64,000 nt of DNA from CBDDHT01 sp965227905 (GCA_965227905.1 OZ245780.1:6115886-6179885); one strand, 5' to 3'; positions 44,831-52,720 are shown, numbered from the stretch's first letter. Translations and numbers: made by a program. Notes: generated by a model from the letters alone, not told the origin.

Positions 44831-44892
44831 AGCCAAACCCCACCGGACAGCACCGGCAAAACAGCACCAACCCGCGTTAAACCGCGCGACCA

Positions 44893-46446
44893 TCACCCGA
44901 ACACCCCGTGCAGATACCATTTCGGCATCTCACCCTCCGCCTGCCCCTCATAGAGCCCATCGCGAAAGACCCAGTAGCGGCGACCTGCATCGTCTTCCAC
45001 GCGGTAATAGTCGCGTGGCCGGGAAGCCGTAGCGCCAATCTCACGCCACCATTCAGGTGTGATCCGCTCAGGCCCCTCGGCTTTGAGAATGCGGTGCATA
45101 ATGCGGCGCCATTTGAACCGAGCCGGCGGCCCTTCGGGGATCTCGGCCATGACATCGATCGGCTCGGGCGGCACGAAGAGCAGAGAAGGTCTTGCGGCAG
45201 TAATCCCTGTTTCGGTTAGCGCATCGACAGGAGCTTCTGCATCCAGAGCCGGCACATGACGTTCGGCCCTTTCGGGGATGTAGCTTTCGCATGGCGCGGT
45301 CCGAATGACGCGGGCTGCAGCAAGTCTGTTGGCAAGGCGGTCGATCAGAGGCTCCGGCGAGACCGCACCTGCACCATCCGCCAAACTTTCCTGCCCAGCT
45401 CCAAGTCTCTCCGTGGCCGTTGCCGAAAGCGTCAGACAGTCGATGCCAAAGCCCGCATCGATCGTGACGACCTTCTCCATCAGAAGACGCATGAAATGGG
45501 CCGGGGTCCGGCTCGGCGCGCTGAGGCCGGCTTCAACACGCGCGGCTGTCCCGTCGCACCGATAGGCGGTGAACAGGATCTCCCGGGCACCGCGCAGATC
45601 TTCGGCCAGCTTCGTACAGAGATCATCGACCAGTTGGCGAAGCGTTCCTTCGAAGGCCTCGCTCGATATCAAAGGCTCCGGGAAGGCCAGGCGCACGGCA
45701 TAGATCGTCGGCGGGATGAGCGGTGCACGCGGTTCCGACCGGACACCCAGAGCTTGATCGAGGCGCAGGAGAACAGCGTCGACAGCCTTTCGGGAGCGAA
45801 ACCGGCTTTGCAAATTCGCGCGGGGAAGCTTGGCGAGCTGGCCGATCCGGTAGAGACCGAGACGCTTCAAAAGCGTGACAGTGTCCGGCGACAGCCGTAG
45901 CCCCTCGACGGGAACGGCAAAAAGCCGGGCCTCAACATCGCGCTCTTTCGAGAAGGGTGTTTTGTCGAAACGCGCCAGAGCCCATGCAGCCGCAAGCGTG
46001 TCTGCAAGACCGATCCGGACTGTGATCCTGAGTGCACCGAACCGTGCCCGGATATCTTCGAGCATGCCGGTCTCTCCCCTGAAGAGATGGGCAACGCCCG
46101 TCGCATCGATCCAAAGACCGTCAATGCCATCGACATTGAGCGCAGGGCTATAACGGCCGCACCAGTGGGCAAGCGACAGAAGGGCCTCGGCATCCCGCTC
46201 GGGAGCGGCCGGTTCTGATAAAAGATCCGGAATCCTTGCCCGGGCATCGGCGAGTCCCAGGCCCGGATGCAGCCCTTCCCGCCGGGCGGCGGCGTTCAAG
46301 GCCGTGATCGTCAGACCGCGCGGTCCGGACTCCACCAGTGCGAATGGCGCCTCATCCGGCAATGGCGGCCGGGCGCCCCGCTGCGCTGCCCGCTGTAGCC
46401 GCTCGATCGGCCAATGGGGCAGCCAGACGGAAATCATACGCTTCAT
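44893..46446 (-). CDS. imuB: ImuB, Y-family polymerase-like mutasome subunit
   Basis: Scaffold of the ImuA-ImuB-DnaE2 translesion complex that links DnaE2 to the sliding clamp. The product of about 517 residues starts MKRMISVWLPHWPIERLQRAA. The position where active Y-family polymerases have the catalytic acidic motif (FxDxDAFFA) has no acidic residues, as expected for inactive ImuB. LNAAARREGLHPGLGLADARARIP, DGLWIDATGVAHLFRGE and the helix-hairpin-helix LLKRLGLYRIGQLAKLPRANLQSRF follow. The ATG at 46446 has GGAG upstream; a GTG at 46449 is possible. Its start overlaps imuA by about 95 bp. The 3' side is separated from dnaE2 by palindromic element A. Confidence 0.95.
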   Translation of the reverse strand: MKRMISVWLPHWPIERLQRAAQRGARPPLPDEAPFALVESGPRGLTITALNAAARREGLHPGLGLADARARIPDLLSEPAAPERDAEALLSLAHWCGRYSPALNVDGIDGLWIDATGVAHLFRGETGMLEDIRARFGALRITVRIGLADTLAAAWALARFDKTPFSKERDVEARLFAVPVEGLRLSPDTVTLLKRLGLYRIGQLAKLPRANLQSRFRSRKAVDAVLLRLDQALGVRSEPRAPLIPPTIYAVRLAFPEPLISSEAFEGTLRQLVDDLCTKLAEDLRGAREILFTAYRCDGTAARVEAGLSAPSRTPAHFMRLLMEKVVTIDAGFGIDCLTLSATATERLGAGQESLADGAGAVSPEPLIDRLANRLAAARVIRTAPCESYIPERAERHVPALDAEAPVDALTETGITAARPSLLFVPPEPIDVMAEIPEGPPARFKWRRIMHRILKAEGPERITPEWWREIGATASRPRDYYRVEDDAGRRYWVFRDGLYEGQAEGEMPKWYLHGVFG

Positions 46447-47389
46447 CACTCCACTCCACGGTCCAGGTGAGGCCGTGCGGCCCCCATCGACAGCGCTCGA
46501 GGGTCACGTGCCAGGCGGCAGGCCCCGGAGCACGTGCATCGAAGGCGTGCGGACGGCTTGGAGCGGCCGCGATGCGCCAGCGGGTCAATGCCGGACCGAC
46601 ACCGCTTGTCTGATGACTCGAAATCAGGAGACAGGGCGTTTCGTGCGCCGCAGCCGCCAGAGCCAATCGACGCTCACTCGTTGTCGACAGCAGGGAGACA
46701 TGACCGAGAACGGCCGCAAGCGCCTGCGATTTGACGCCTTCTTCCAGGGCCCAGGCCAACTCCTGTGGGCGCCGGGTCCGAACCATGAGAAGAGCACCGG
46801 GATCAAGTCCGAGCGCTCTCAGTCCCGGACCGTAGGGAAGGCCGAACTCATGCCCTGCCGCATCCGTCGTTCCCCAAAGAAAGAGATTTTTCCCGGAGCC
46901 ACCCAGGCCAGCCATCCGCCTGGCGATCAGCGCTTTCGCAAAGCCGAGAGCGGCCCAGCTATCCTGATAGGTCTCGGGCCGCACTTCATGCAGACCGCCT
47001 GGGGAGAGGCCGTTCCAGGGCAAAGCGCTATCGATTTCGGGAAGACCGAATGTCCAGTTGTTCGTTTGTGTATCGGACGGAACAGCGGCCGGTCTCGCCT
47101 GGCTTGTTTGCTTCCCGGTCAGGCCTTCGGCCTTCCTTGCCTCTTCTGAAGGCAGAGTGAGAGGAACCACATTGGAGGTGACGCAGGCAGAGCGGTGGCG
47201 GCCCGTGTCGGGGTGCACGGGGGGTCGTGTGAATGACACGGGGGTCTGCTCAATGACGCGAATGCGGGAACGCAATCCATCGAGCAGAACTTGGCGCTTA
47301 CCCGCTCCGCCTGCGATCTCCTTGCGCTCGACAGGCACCGGTGACTTGTTGCGGCTTTCAACGCCGCCGGTGAACCTCTCGAACGCCAC
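46352..47389 (-). CDS. imuA: ImuA, RecA-like mutasome protein
   Basis: A 345-residue RecA-related protein of the damage-inducible mutagenesis cassette. It starts with a GTG at 47389, with AAGGAG 7 bp upstream. The N-terminal 100 residues are poorly conserved. From about residue 105 the RecA-like core appears: LPEIDSALPWNGLSPGGLHEVRPE, then NLFLWGTTDAAGHEFGLPYGPGLRALGLDP, LAWALEEGVKSQALAAVLGHV and ALTRWRIAAAPS. As usual for ImuA, the Walker A loop is not canonical. It is first in the imuA-imuB-dnaE2 series, 15 bp downstream of a perfect LexA box. Confidence 0.93.
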   Translation of the reverse strand: MAFERFTGGVESRNKSPVPVERKEIAGGAGKRQVLLDGLRSRIRVIEQTPVSFTRPPVHPDTGRHRSACVTSNVVPLTLPSEEARKAEGLTGKQTSQARPAAVPSDTQTNNWTFGLPEIDSALPWNGLSPGGLHEVRPETYQDSWAALGFAKALIARRMAGLGGSGKNLFLWGTTDAAGHEFGLPYGPGLRALGLDPGALLMVRTRRPQELAWALEEGVKSQALAAVLGHVSLLSTTSERRLALAAAAHETPCLLISSHQTSGVGPALTRWRIAAAPSRPHAFDARAPGPAAWHVTLERCRWGPHGLTWTVEWSDEAYDFRLAAPLADRAATAGSAAGRPAAIAG

Positions 47390-47403
47390 TCTATTCTCCT
47401 TTT

Positions 47404-47418
47404 GTTCTTATTTTGTTC
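47404..47418 (-). promoter_or_regulatory. LexA (SOS) box upstream of imuA
   Basis: The plus strand reads GTTC, seven bases (TTATTTT), GTTC: a perfect match to the alphaproteobacterial LexA operator GTTC-N7-GTTC. It lies 15 bp from the imuA start, where a bound repressor would block transcription. imuA-imuB-dnaE2 cassettes are known SOS targets in this class. Confidence 0.9.
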
Positions 47419-47558
47419 TAATTGCGAATCGGAAGTTTTGTCAAGGATTGAAGACGATGGCTCGTGGCTGTTTTTTAGTCGCTCAGGGCTGCCTGCAATT
47501 CTATGGAGGTATGATGGGATTTGCCGGTGCAGTCCGGCGTGATCGGGCCGTGGTTTTG
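47419..47558. other. Spacer between the imuA promoter and palindromic element B
   Basis: About 140 bp with no convincing gene. It should contain the promoter elements of imuA. A short frame across 47419-47597 encodes nothing recognisable and runs into the repeat. Confidence 0.4.
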
Positions 47559-47876
47559 AGATCTCGGTTTATTTCGCTCGCGGCTATTCCGCGCTGATGC
47601 GCGGGCCTCCGCGGGGGCGGCCCCGGATCAGGTCCGGGACAGGCTCTGACCGGCCGGCGCGCGGTCGCGCTTGCCGCGCCACTAAGGCGCGGTTATCTCG
47701 GACACATCGGAAATCGTGCCGTATAGCACCAGCCATACAGCGCGATCTCGCATGGAGCCAAGAATAACCGAGCGACCAGCGAGGCAAGGCCAAGCGGCCG
47801 CCGCCCGGTCAGGGCGCCCCCGCGGAGGCCCGTGCCGCAGGCACGGAATAGCCGTGAGCGAATTAAACTCAGATCT
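47559..47876. mobile_element. About 318-bp palindromic element, copy B
   Basis: Second copy of the element at 44525-44830, on the other side of imuA-imuB. Its ends are imperfect inverted repeats (AGATCT, then related GTTTA...TTCGCTC and CGGCTATTCC on both sides). The inner GGGCCTCCGCGGGGGCG arms and the block AGCCAAGAATAACCGAGCGA are nearly identical to copy A. Copy B carries an extra stretch of about 25 bp at 47621-47645, itself a small palindrome (CCCGGATCAGGTCCGGG) like the CCGGACTTGATCCGG family. No transposase is present. Confidence 0.75.
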
Positions 47877-47928
47877 AGCCACCCGGCACGATCCAACCGG
47901 ACACCACCAGCGACTTGGCAAGAAGCCC

Positions 47929-48873
47929 CTAGTCGAACAACGCCCTCGCTGCATCATCCGGCGTAGTCTCAGCCGCTAGAATGGCATCGGAAAGCGCATC
48001 GACTTTCGAATCCCCACCATCCCTGATCCGCTTCGCAATCAGATCGGCAGCAGCCCAGGCAAGCAACTTTCGCGCTCGTCTTCTGCGCCGCTCTAGCGCC
48101 GTCTCCGATCGTTCCGACGCAATCCGCTCAATCTCACCCGCAAGATCATCGACACCCTCTCCCGACGTCGCAATCGTCTTGATCACCTGTTTGGCACCTG
48201 ACGTCGCCTTCAGCGCAAGCGCACTTTCAAGCTCGCGTGCCGTCTTATCCGCGTCCGGACGATCGGCCTTGTTTACGATAAGAATGTCGGCAATTTCCAA
48301 TACACCCGCCTTAATTGCCTGAATGTCATCGCCAAGCCCTGGCGCAGCAACAACAATCCGAATGTCGGCCACATCGGCCACATCGACTTCCGATTGCCCG
48401 GCGCCAACCGTCTCGATAACAACGACATCTTTTCCGGCACCATCGAAGGCATCGATGATCCGGACGGCCGCAGGCGTCAAACCGCCCAATGCACCGCGCG
48501 ACGCAAGAGAGCGCACGAAGACGCCGTCATCCATATCGTGCTGGGACATTCGCAACCGATCGCCAAGGATGGCACCGCCAGAAATCGGACTCGATGGGTC
48601 GACCGCGATCACACCCACCGTCTTTCCGGCCTTGCGAAACGCAGCGACGGTTGCGCCAACAAGCGTCGACTTCCCAACGCCAGGTGCGCCCGTAAAGCCA
48701 ACCACAATGGCATTGCCAAGATCAGGCGCCATTGCCTGGATCAGCTCTCCGGCAATGGGCGACAGCCGTTCAAGTTCGGTGACCACGCGCGAGAGAGCAC
48801 CGATATCCCCATCGCGCATACGCGCCAACAATTCCGGCACGGGTCCAAGCGGCTTGGTGGCGACCTGCGTCAT
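47929..48873 (-). CDS. meaB: MeaB-family GTPase, acyl-CoA mutase chaperone
   Basis: G3E GTPase that loads and protects the B12 cofactor of acyl-CoA mutases. The 314-residue product has the P-loop VGFTGAPGVGKSTLVG, VIAVDPSSPISGGAILGDRLRM, DVVVIETVGAGQSEVDVADVAD and the NKAD specificity motif (ILIVNKADRPDAD). The ATG overlaps the stop of the mutase large subunit (4 bp), which strongly implies that it serves that mutase. In known 2-hydroxyisobutyryl-CoA mutase clusters a MeaB-like protein has the same position. Confidence 0.96.
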   Translation of the reverse strand: MTQVATKPLGPVPELLARMRDGDIGALSRVVTELERLSPIAGELIQAMAPDLGNAIVVGFTGAPGVGKSTLVGATVAAFRKAGKTVGVIAVDPSSPISGGAILGDRLRMSQHDMDDGVFVRSLASRGALGGLTPAAVRIIDAFDGAGKDVVVIETVGAGQSEVDVADVADIRIVVAAPGLGDDIQAIKAGVLEIADILIVNKADRPDADKTARELESALALKATSGAKQVIKTIATSGEGVDDLAGEIERIASERSETALERRRRRARKLLAWAAADLIAKRIRDGGDSKVDALSDAILAAETTPDDAARALFD

Positions 48874-50555
48874 GGCACAATGAGCGGCTGCCCGTCGCCA
48901 TACACATCGCGTAACCGCCCACAGATCTCACCATGAGTGACACCGGCCCCCACGGCTTCGACAACCTCCGCGAAGACATTGCAATCATCGCTCTCCGCCG
49001 CACGGGCCAGTTCATCGAGCGCACGCGTGACCGCCTGTCCGTCGCGATCGGCCTTGAACCTGGCGAGGGTTGCAAGCTGCGCCTCGACCACATGGTCTGG
49101 CGGCGGGCGCAGCGGCTCGATCGCCATCCCGTCATCGCCATCATCGCGGAACTTGTTGACGCCGACGATGGTCTCTTCGCCGCTCTCGACCTTCTCCTGA
49201 AAGGCCAGGGCCGAGCGGCCGACCATATGCTGGACGCGGCCTGAGTCGACAGCCTCATACATTCCGCCAGCCTCGTCGATCTCGGCAATAACCTCTTCGA
49301 TCCTCGCCTCCATCTCATTAGTCAACGTCTCCACATAGTAGGAGCCGCCGAGAGGATCGATGACGTCTGTGAGATGCGCTTCGCCTTTCAGGATCTCCTG
49401 CGTGGCGATCGCGATCCGCGCTGCCTTTTCCGTCGGCACACTCAACACCTCGTCAAAGGCATCGGTATGAAGCGACTGAAGGCCGCCGAAAATCCCAGCC
49501 ATCGCCTGGACCGACACGCGGGCAATATTGTTGAGCGGCTGCTCGCGCGTCAGATCGACACCGGAGGTTTGACCGTGAAACTTGAAGCGCCATGCCTTCG
49601 GGTTCTTCGCGCCGAGGCGCTCGCGGACGATACGCTGCCAGATCCGCCGGCCCGCCCGGAATTTCGCAACCTCCTCGAAGAATGAGATCGAGATATCGAA
49701 GAAGAAGGTGAAGCGCGGCAGGAAGACATCAGGATCCATGCCGCGCGCGATACAATCTTCTGCATATTGAATGGCACTCGAGAGCGTCAAACCCATTGCT
49801 TCGGCCGGCGTCGCACCGCCCTGCTGCATATGCTGACCAACGACCGACAAGGGGTTCCAGCCCGGCAGATGCTCGTTGGCAAAAACAATATGGTCGACAA
49901 GGATGCGGCGAGCACCCGGCAGCGCCAGCCTGAAGAACATGTGATTGCACACGAAGTGCGAAAGATAATCGCTCTGGTTCGACGTACCGCTGATGCGATC
50001 CCAGGAGACGCCCCGCTTCTTGGCCACGGCCAGCAACAACGCCAGCAGGGTGAACGGCGACGGATCGTTCAGGGCTGTTGAGAATTCACCAATGGCGATA
50101 TCCCGATAACAAACCTCCATGTCGTCGGTCGTGTTGACCATGGTCCCGCAGGTCCCGAGCAGGAGCGGGTCGACCTCATCGCAATCGAAGCCACGATAGA
50201 CCGAGTTGCACGGAATCAGACTACTGGCATTACCGCCATGGGCGATGATCGTCTTGAGCCGGTCGTTGTAGTCCGCCGGTCTCCCCATGCCGACGAGTTG
50301 GCGCTGCGACCAGGTCCGCCCTCGGTGCATGGTCGGATAGATCCCGCGCGTCATCGGCGTCTGGCCGGGAAAGCCGAGATCATCCATATATTGGCTGCTA
50401 TCCCAATCGTCAGGCGTATAGAGCGGCTGGACCTCGACGCCCGACCGGTTTTGCGGATTCGCCTTGTTGTCGATCTGCCGGTCATAATCCGCACGCCATT
50501 CGGCGCGAGAGGTCTCAAATCCAGGCAGTGGCAACTGGATTGCGCTTTCGGTCAT
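48870..50555 (-). CDS. Acyl-CoA mutase large subunit, divergent (substrate unknown)
   Basis: B12-dependent acyl-CoA mutase substrate-binding subunit, 561 residues, lacking the C-terminal B12 domain (encoded separately next door). Family motifs: YPTMHRGRTWSQRQLVG, the active-site His in VVGQHMQQGG, FFFDISISFFEEVAKFRA, GGLQSLHTDAFDE and VIDPLGGSYYVE. Aligned by eye, the methylmalonyl-CoA mutase residues Tyr (RQYAG) and Arg (substrate carboxylate) are Leu (RQLVG) and Asn (FVCNHMFF), and the Tyr before the active-site His is Gln. The two-subunit size fits 2-hydroxyisobutyryl-CoA mutase, but the segment after RQLVG (SSLIPCNSVYRGFDCDEVDP) is unlike it. Methylmalonyl-CoA is therefore an unlikely substrate. 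Confidence 0.88.
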   Translation of the reverse strand: MTESAIQLPLPGFETSRAEWRADYDRQIDNKANPQNRSGVEVQPLYTPDDWDSSQYMDDLGFPGQTPMTRGIYPTMHRGRTWSQRQLVGMGRPADYNDRLKTIIAHGGNASSLIPCNSVYRGFDCDEVDPLLLGTCGTMVNTTDDMEVCYRDIAIGEFSTALNDPSPFTLLALLLAVAKKRGVSWDRISGTSNQSDYLSHFVCNHMFFRLALPGARRILVDHIVFANEHLPGWNPLSVVGQHMQQGGATPAEAMGLTLSSAIQYAEDCIARGMDPDVFLPRFTFFFDISISFFEEVAKFRAGRRIWQRIVRERLGAKNPKAWRFKFHGQTSGVDLTREQPLNNIARVSVQAMAGIFGGLQSLHTDAFDEVLSVPTEKAARIAIATQEILKGEAHLTDVIDPLGGSYYVETLTNEMEARIEEVIAEIDEAGGMYEAVDSGRVQHMVGRSALAFQEKVESGEETIVGVNKFRDDGDDGMAIEPLRPPPDHVVEAQLATLARFKADRDGQAVTRALDELARAAESDDCNVFAEVVEAVGAGVTHGEICGRLRDVYGDGQPLIVP

Positions 50556-50989
50556 TGGCTCAACTCCCCTGAACGTGCCTGGCGTGCGTCTTCCGCGAAC
50601 TTCGCAACAGACCCCACAATCTCTTCCCGCATGGCGCCTGGATGAAAAATCCGGGAAACACCCGCTTCCAAAAGCTCGGCTTCATCGGGCTCCGGCACGA
50701 TGCCGCCGACGACGACCCGCACATGGCCAAGACCTGCTTCGCCGAGTGCCGCAATCAGTTTCGGAACCAACCGATGATCCGTGGCAAGCGAGCTCACTCC
50801 GATCACGTCCACATCCTCTTCCAGGGCAAGTCGGACAACTTGCGCGATGTCCTGCCAGGGCGGCGTGTAGACCACCTCCATGCCGGCATCGCGAAGGAAT
50901 GCAGCGACGATGCGCGAGCCGCGATCATGGCCATCAAGCCCGATCTTGGTGACCATCACCTTCGCTGGATAGGTATCAGTGAGTGCCAT
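50552..50989 (-). CDS. Acyl-CoA mutase small subunit, B12-binding
   Basis: A 145-residue stand-alone cobalamin-binding domain. It has the base-off/His-on motif in VMVTKIGLDGHDRGSRIVAAFLRDAG (DxHxxG, cobalt-ligating His), then VIGVSSLATDHRLVPKLIAAL (SxL motif) and VVVGGIVP (GG motif). The ATG at 50989 follows the tetR stop closely, with GGGAGC upstream; the frame is open to 51040 but that overlaps tetR. The stop overlaps the large-subunit start by 4 bp. Together with the large subunit it should form the active mutase. Confidence 0.93.
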   Translation of the reverse strand: MALTDTYPAKVMVTKIGLDGHDRGSRIVAAFLRDAGMEVVYTPPWQDIAQVVRLALEEDVDVIGVSSLATDHRLVPKLIAALGEAGLGHVRVVVGGIVPEPDEAELLEAGVSRIFHPGAMREEIVGSVAKFAEDARQARSGELSQ

Positions 50990-50993
50990 CGAT

Positions 50994-51587
50994 TTAGCTC
51001 CCTTGCTTGGCGCTGTGGCCAGTACGCAGACCTTCGACAAGTTGGTGCGCGATCACCGCCGGCGATGTCGCCCCCTCGCGATACCAGACCAAGCTCCAAT
51101 TCAGCGCGCCAAGGATTGTGAGACGAAAAACCCGGCGATCCGTTTCCGGTGCGAGGTCGAGCGCGTCGACATACTGGCGAAACCGCTTTTCATAATCTTC
51201 GCGCAGTCGCGCCATGGCATCCGCGACCTCCTCGACGTCGGAAGGAAGCACCCGGATCACGACCCGCCCATAGCCGCCGGCTTGAAGCAGAGTCTCCAAG
51301 TGACGACGACAGGCCGTCTCCAGCCTCTTCCATGGATCTGGATCGGTGTCGCCGACGTCTTCAAGGCAGGCGCTCATGCGTGCGACGCCAGCCTCATAGA
51401 CCGCGAGCAACAATTGGCTTTTCGAAGGAAAATGCGCGTAGACAGCGCCCGGGGTCACGCCCAGATGGCGTGCAATGTCTCGGATCGAGGTCGCGTGATA
51501 GCCCTTTTCGGCGAAGAGTTCGGCAGCCGCATCGAGAAACCGCTCGCGCGCGCCATCAATGACGATTTGTGAATCAGGCTTCAGCAT
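50994..51587 (-). CDS. TetR family regulator of the mutase operon
   Basis: A 197-residue TetR repressor. The N-terminal helix-turn-helix is FLDAAAELFAEKGYHATSIRDIARHLGVTPGAVYAHFPSK at about residues 17-56. The C-terminal ligand domain is helical and unassigned. It is first in the operon tetR-small subunit-large subunit-meaB. A near-perfect palindrome 12 bp upstream (51599-51618) is the probable autoregulatory operator. TetR regulators in such positions often respond to an acyl-CoA; that is an inference. Confidence 0.9.
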   Translation of the reverse strand: MLKPDSQIVIDGARERFLDAAAELFAEKGYHATSIRDIARHLGVTPGAVYAHFPSKSQLLLAVYEAGVARMSACLEDVGDTDPDPWKRLETACRRHLETLLQAGGYGRVVIRVLPSDVEEVADAMARLREDYEKRFRQYVDALDLAPETDRRVFRLTILGALNWSLVWYREGATSPAVIAHQLVEGLRTGHSAKQGS

Positions 51588-51598
51588 ACTGGCTGCCT

Positions 51599-51618
51599 CT
51601 AAATGAACGTTCGTTTAG
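51599..51618. promoter_or_regulatory. Candidate TetR operator
   Basis: The 20-bp sequence CTAAATGAACGTTCGTTTAG is palindromic except for one base pair. It lies immediately upstream of tetR and in the divergent region before the HAD gene, so one operator could control both directions. This arrangement and the AACGTT centre are typical of TetR regulators of acyl-CoA metabolism. Confidence 0.7.
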
Positions 51619-51789
51619 TAGCGTGATTTCACATCGATTGTCAAGACGGGCCGATCTCTCGCTCCGAACATTCCATGATGACAACGGTGCATCACCAACA
51701 ATAATGTTCGCATCGTCATTATCGATTGGTGCAATGCAAGGGACGCCGCTATTTTCCTGCCCGAAATGACAGCAAGGAGATCCGCGCAG

Positions 51790-52497
51790 ATGGAAGCCCC
51801 TGACATATTGAAACGGGAAATCGGCACACTGGTGTTCGACCAGTACGGCACGATCGTCGATATGCAGGCCGGACTGACGGAGGCCGTCGGGACATTCCTG
51901 AAGGACAAGGGCTGGGACGGAGAAGCGCACCGGTTCGTCACGTGGTGGCGCCGCACCCACTTCGAGAACTCCATGATCGATGCCTTGTGCGATCGCGGGC
52001 ATACGCCCTACCGGCAGATCGGCCACCGCGCGGTGTCCTTCGTCATGGACCGATGCGGGATCGCCTACAGCCAGGAAGACGTCTGCTGGCTCGTCTCGGA
52101 GATCGAGAAACTCAAACCGTTTCCGGATGTCATCGCAGCACTCGAAAAACTTCGTGGTGCGGGGTTTCGCCTGGCGATCCTCTCCAATGGCGACCGGGAC
52201 ATGCTCGAGGCCGCCAAGCCGCATATCGGCTTTCCCTTCGACCATGTGATCTCCGTCCAGGAGGCCGGATATTTCAAGCCGCACTGGAAGACCTATGCGA
52301 GTGCAGAGGACATCACGGGGGAGGAGCGCTCGAGCTGTCTGTTCGTCGCCAATCATGCCTTCGACTGCATCGGCGCAAAGGCCTTCGGTATGCGCACGGC
52401 ATTCATAGATCGGAGGAAGCGCCCCTTTGGCGAAACACCCCATCAACCGGATATCATCGTCGCGAATTTTGCCGAACTCGCGGAAAGTCTCTGCTAG
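51790..52497 (+). CDS. HAD-superfamily hydrolase, 2-haloacid dehalogenase-like
   Basis: A 235-residue HAD protein. The nucleophile motif is LVFDQYGTIVDM (type II dehalogenases have FDxYGTLxD). Motif II is LAILSNGDRDML, motif III Lys lies in YFKPHWKTY, and the acidic/Asn motif is CLFVANHAFDCIGAKAFGMRTAFIDRR, typical of haloacid dehalogenases. The ATG at 51790 has AAGGAG 10 bp upstream; an ATG at 51766 is in frame. It is divergent from the mutase operon across the palindromic operator. Whether it dehalogenates or acts on a phosphorylated metabolite cannot be decided from sequence. Confidence 0.85.
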   Translation: MEAPDILKREIGTLVFDQYGTIVDMQAGLTEAVGTFLKDKGWDGEAHRFVTWWRRTHFENSMIDALCDRGHTPYRQIGHRAVSFVMDRCGIAYSQEDVCWLVSEIEKLKPFPDVIAALEKLRGAGFRLAILSNGDRDMLEAAKPHIGFPFDHVISVQEAGYFKPHWKTYASAEDITGEERSSCLFVANHAFDCIGAKAFGMRTAFIDRRKRPFGETPHQPDIIVANFAELAESLC

Positions 52498-52521
52498 GTG
52501 TTCCCACAGAATCCAACAATC

Positions 52522-52700
52522 CGAACGTCATCCCGGACCGTGTGGGGCGCGAGTCCCATCTCGAGATCCGGGATCCAGCGTTACAAGCGGCGAAGCGTTG
52601 TTCAACGCGTAGCCTCCTTGGATAAGGAGCCTGCGGCACTTCTTGCGCTGGATCCCGGATCGGCGTTCCAGCTTCGCTGTCACTTGTCCTGGATGACGAA
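52522..52700. repeat. Degenerate intergenic inverted repeat (GTCATCC...GGATGAC type)
   Basis: Within the 335-bp gap after the HAD gene. The left arm has CGTCATCCCGGA and GATCCGGGATCCAGCG; the right arm has CGCTGGATCCCGGATC and CCTGGATGACG. It is a long, imperfect member of the dispersed repeats seen elsewhere in the window. No gene is present in the gap. A separate perfect hairpin follows at 52721-52804. Confidence 0.6.
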
Positions 52701-52720
52701 TGGTTGTTCATATGATTTGT

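Noticed and set aside
44631..47957. Open frames of 60-150 codons inside the palindromic elements
   Set aside because: The frames are produced by GC-rich inverted repeats, differ between copies and have no conserved product; treated as non-coding.
48870..50989. Calling the mutase methylmalonyl-CoA mutase (mutA/mutB or scpA)
   Set aside because: The two-subunit layout and replacement of the substrate-selecting Tyr and Arg argue against methylmalonyl-CoA; no gene symbol was given.
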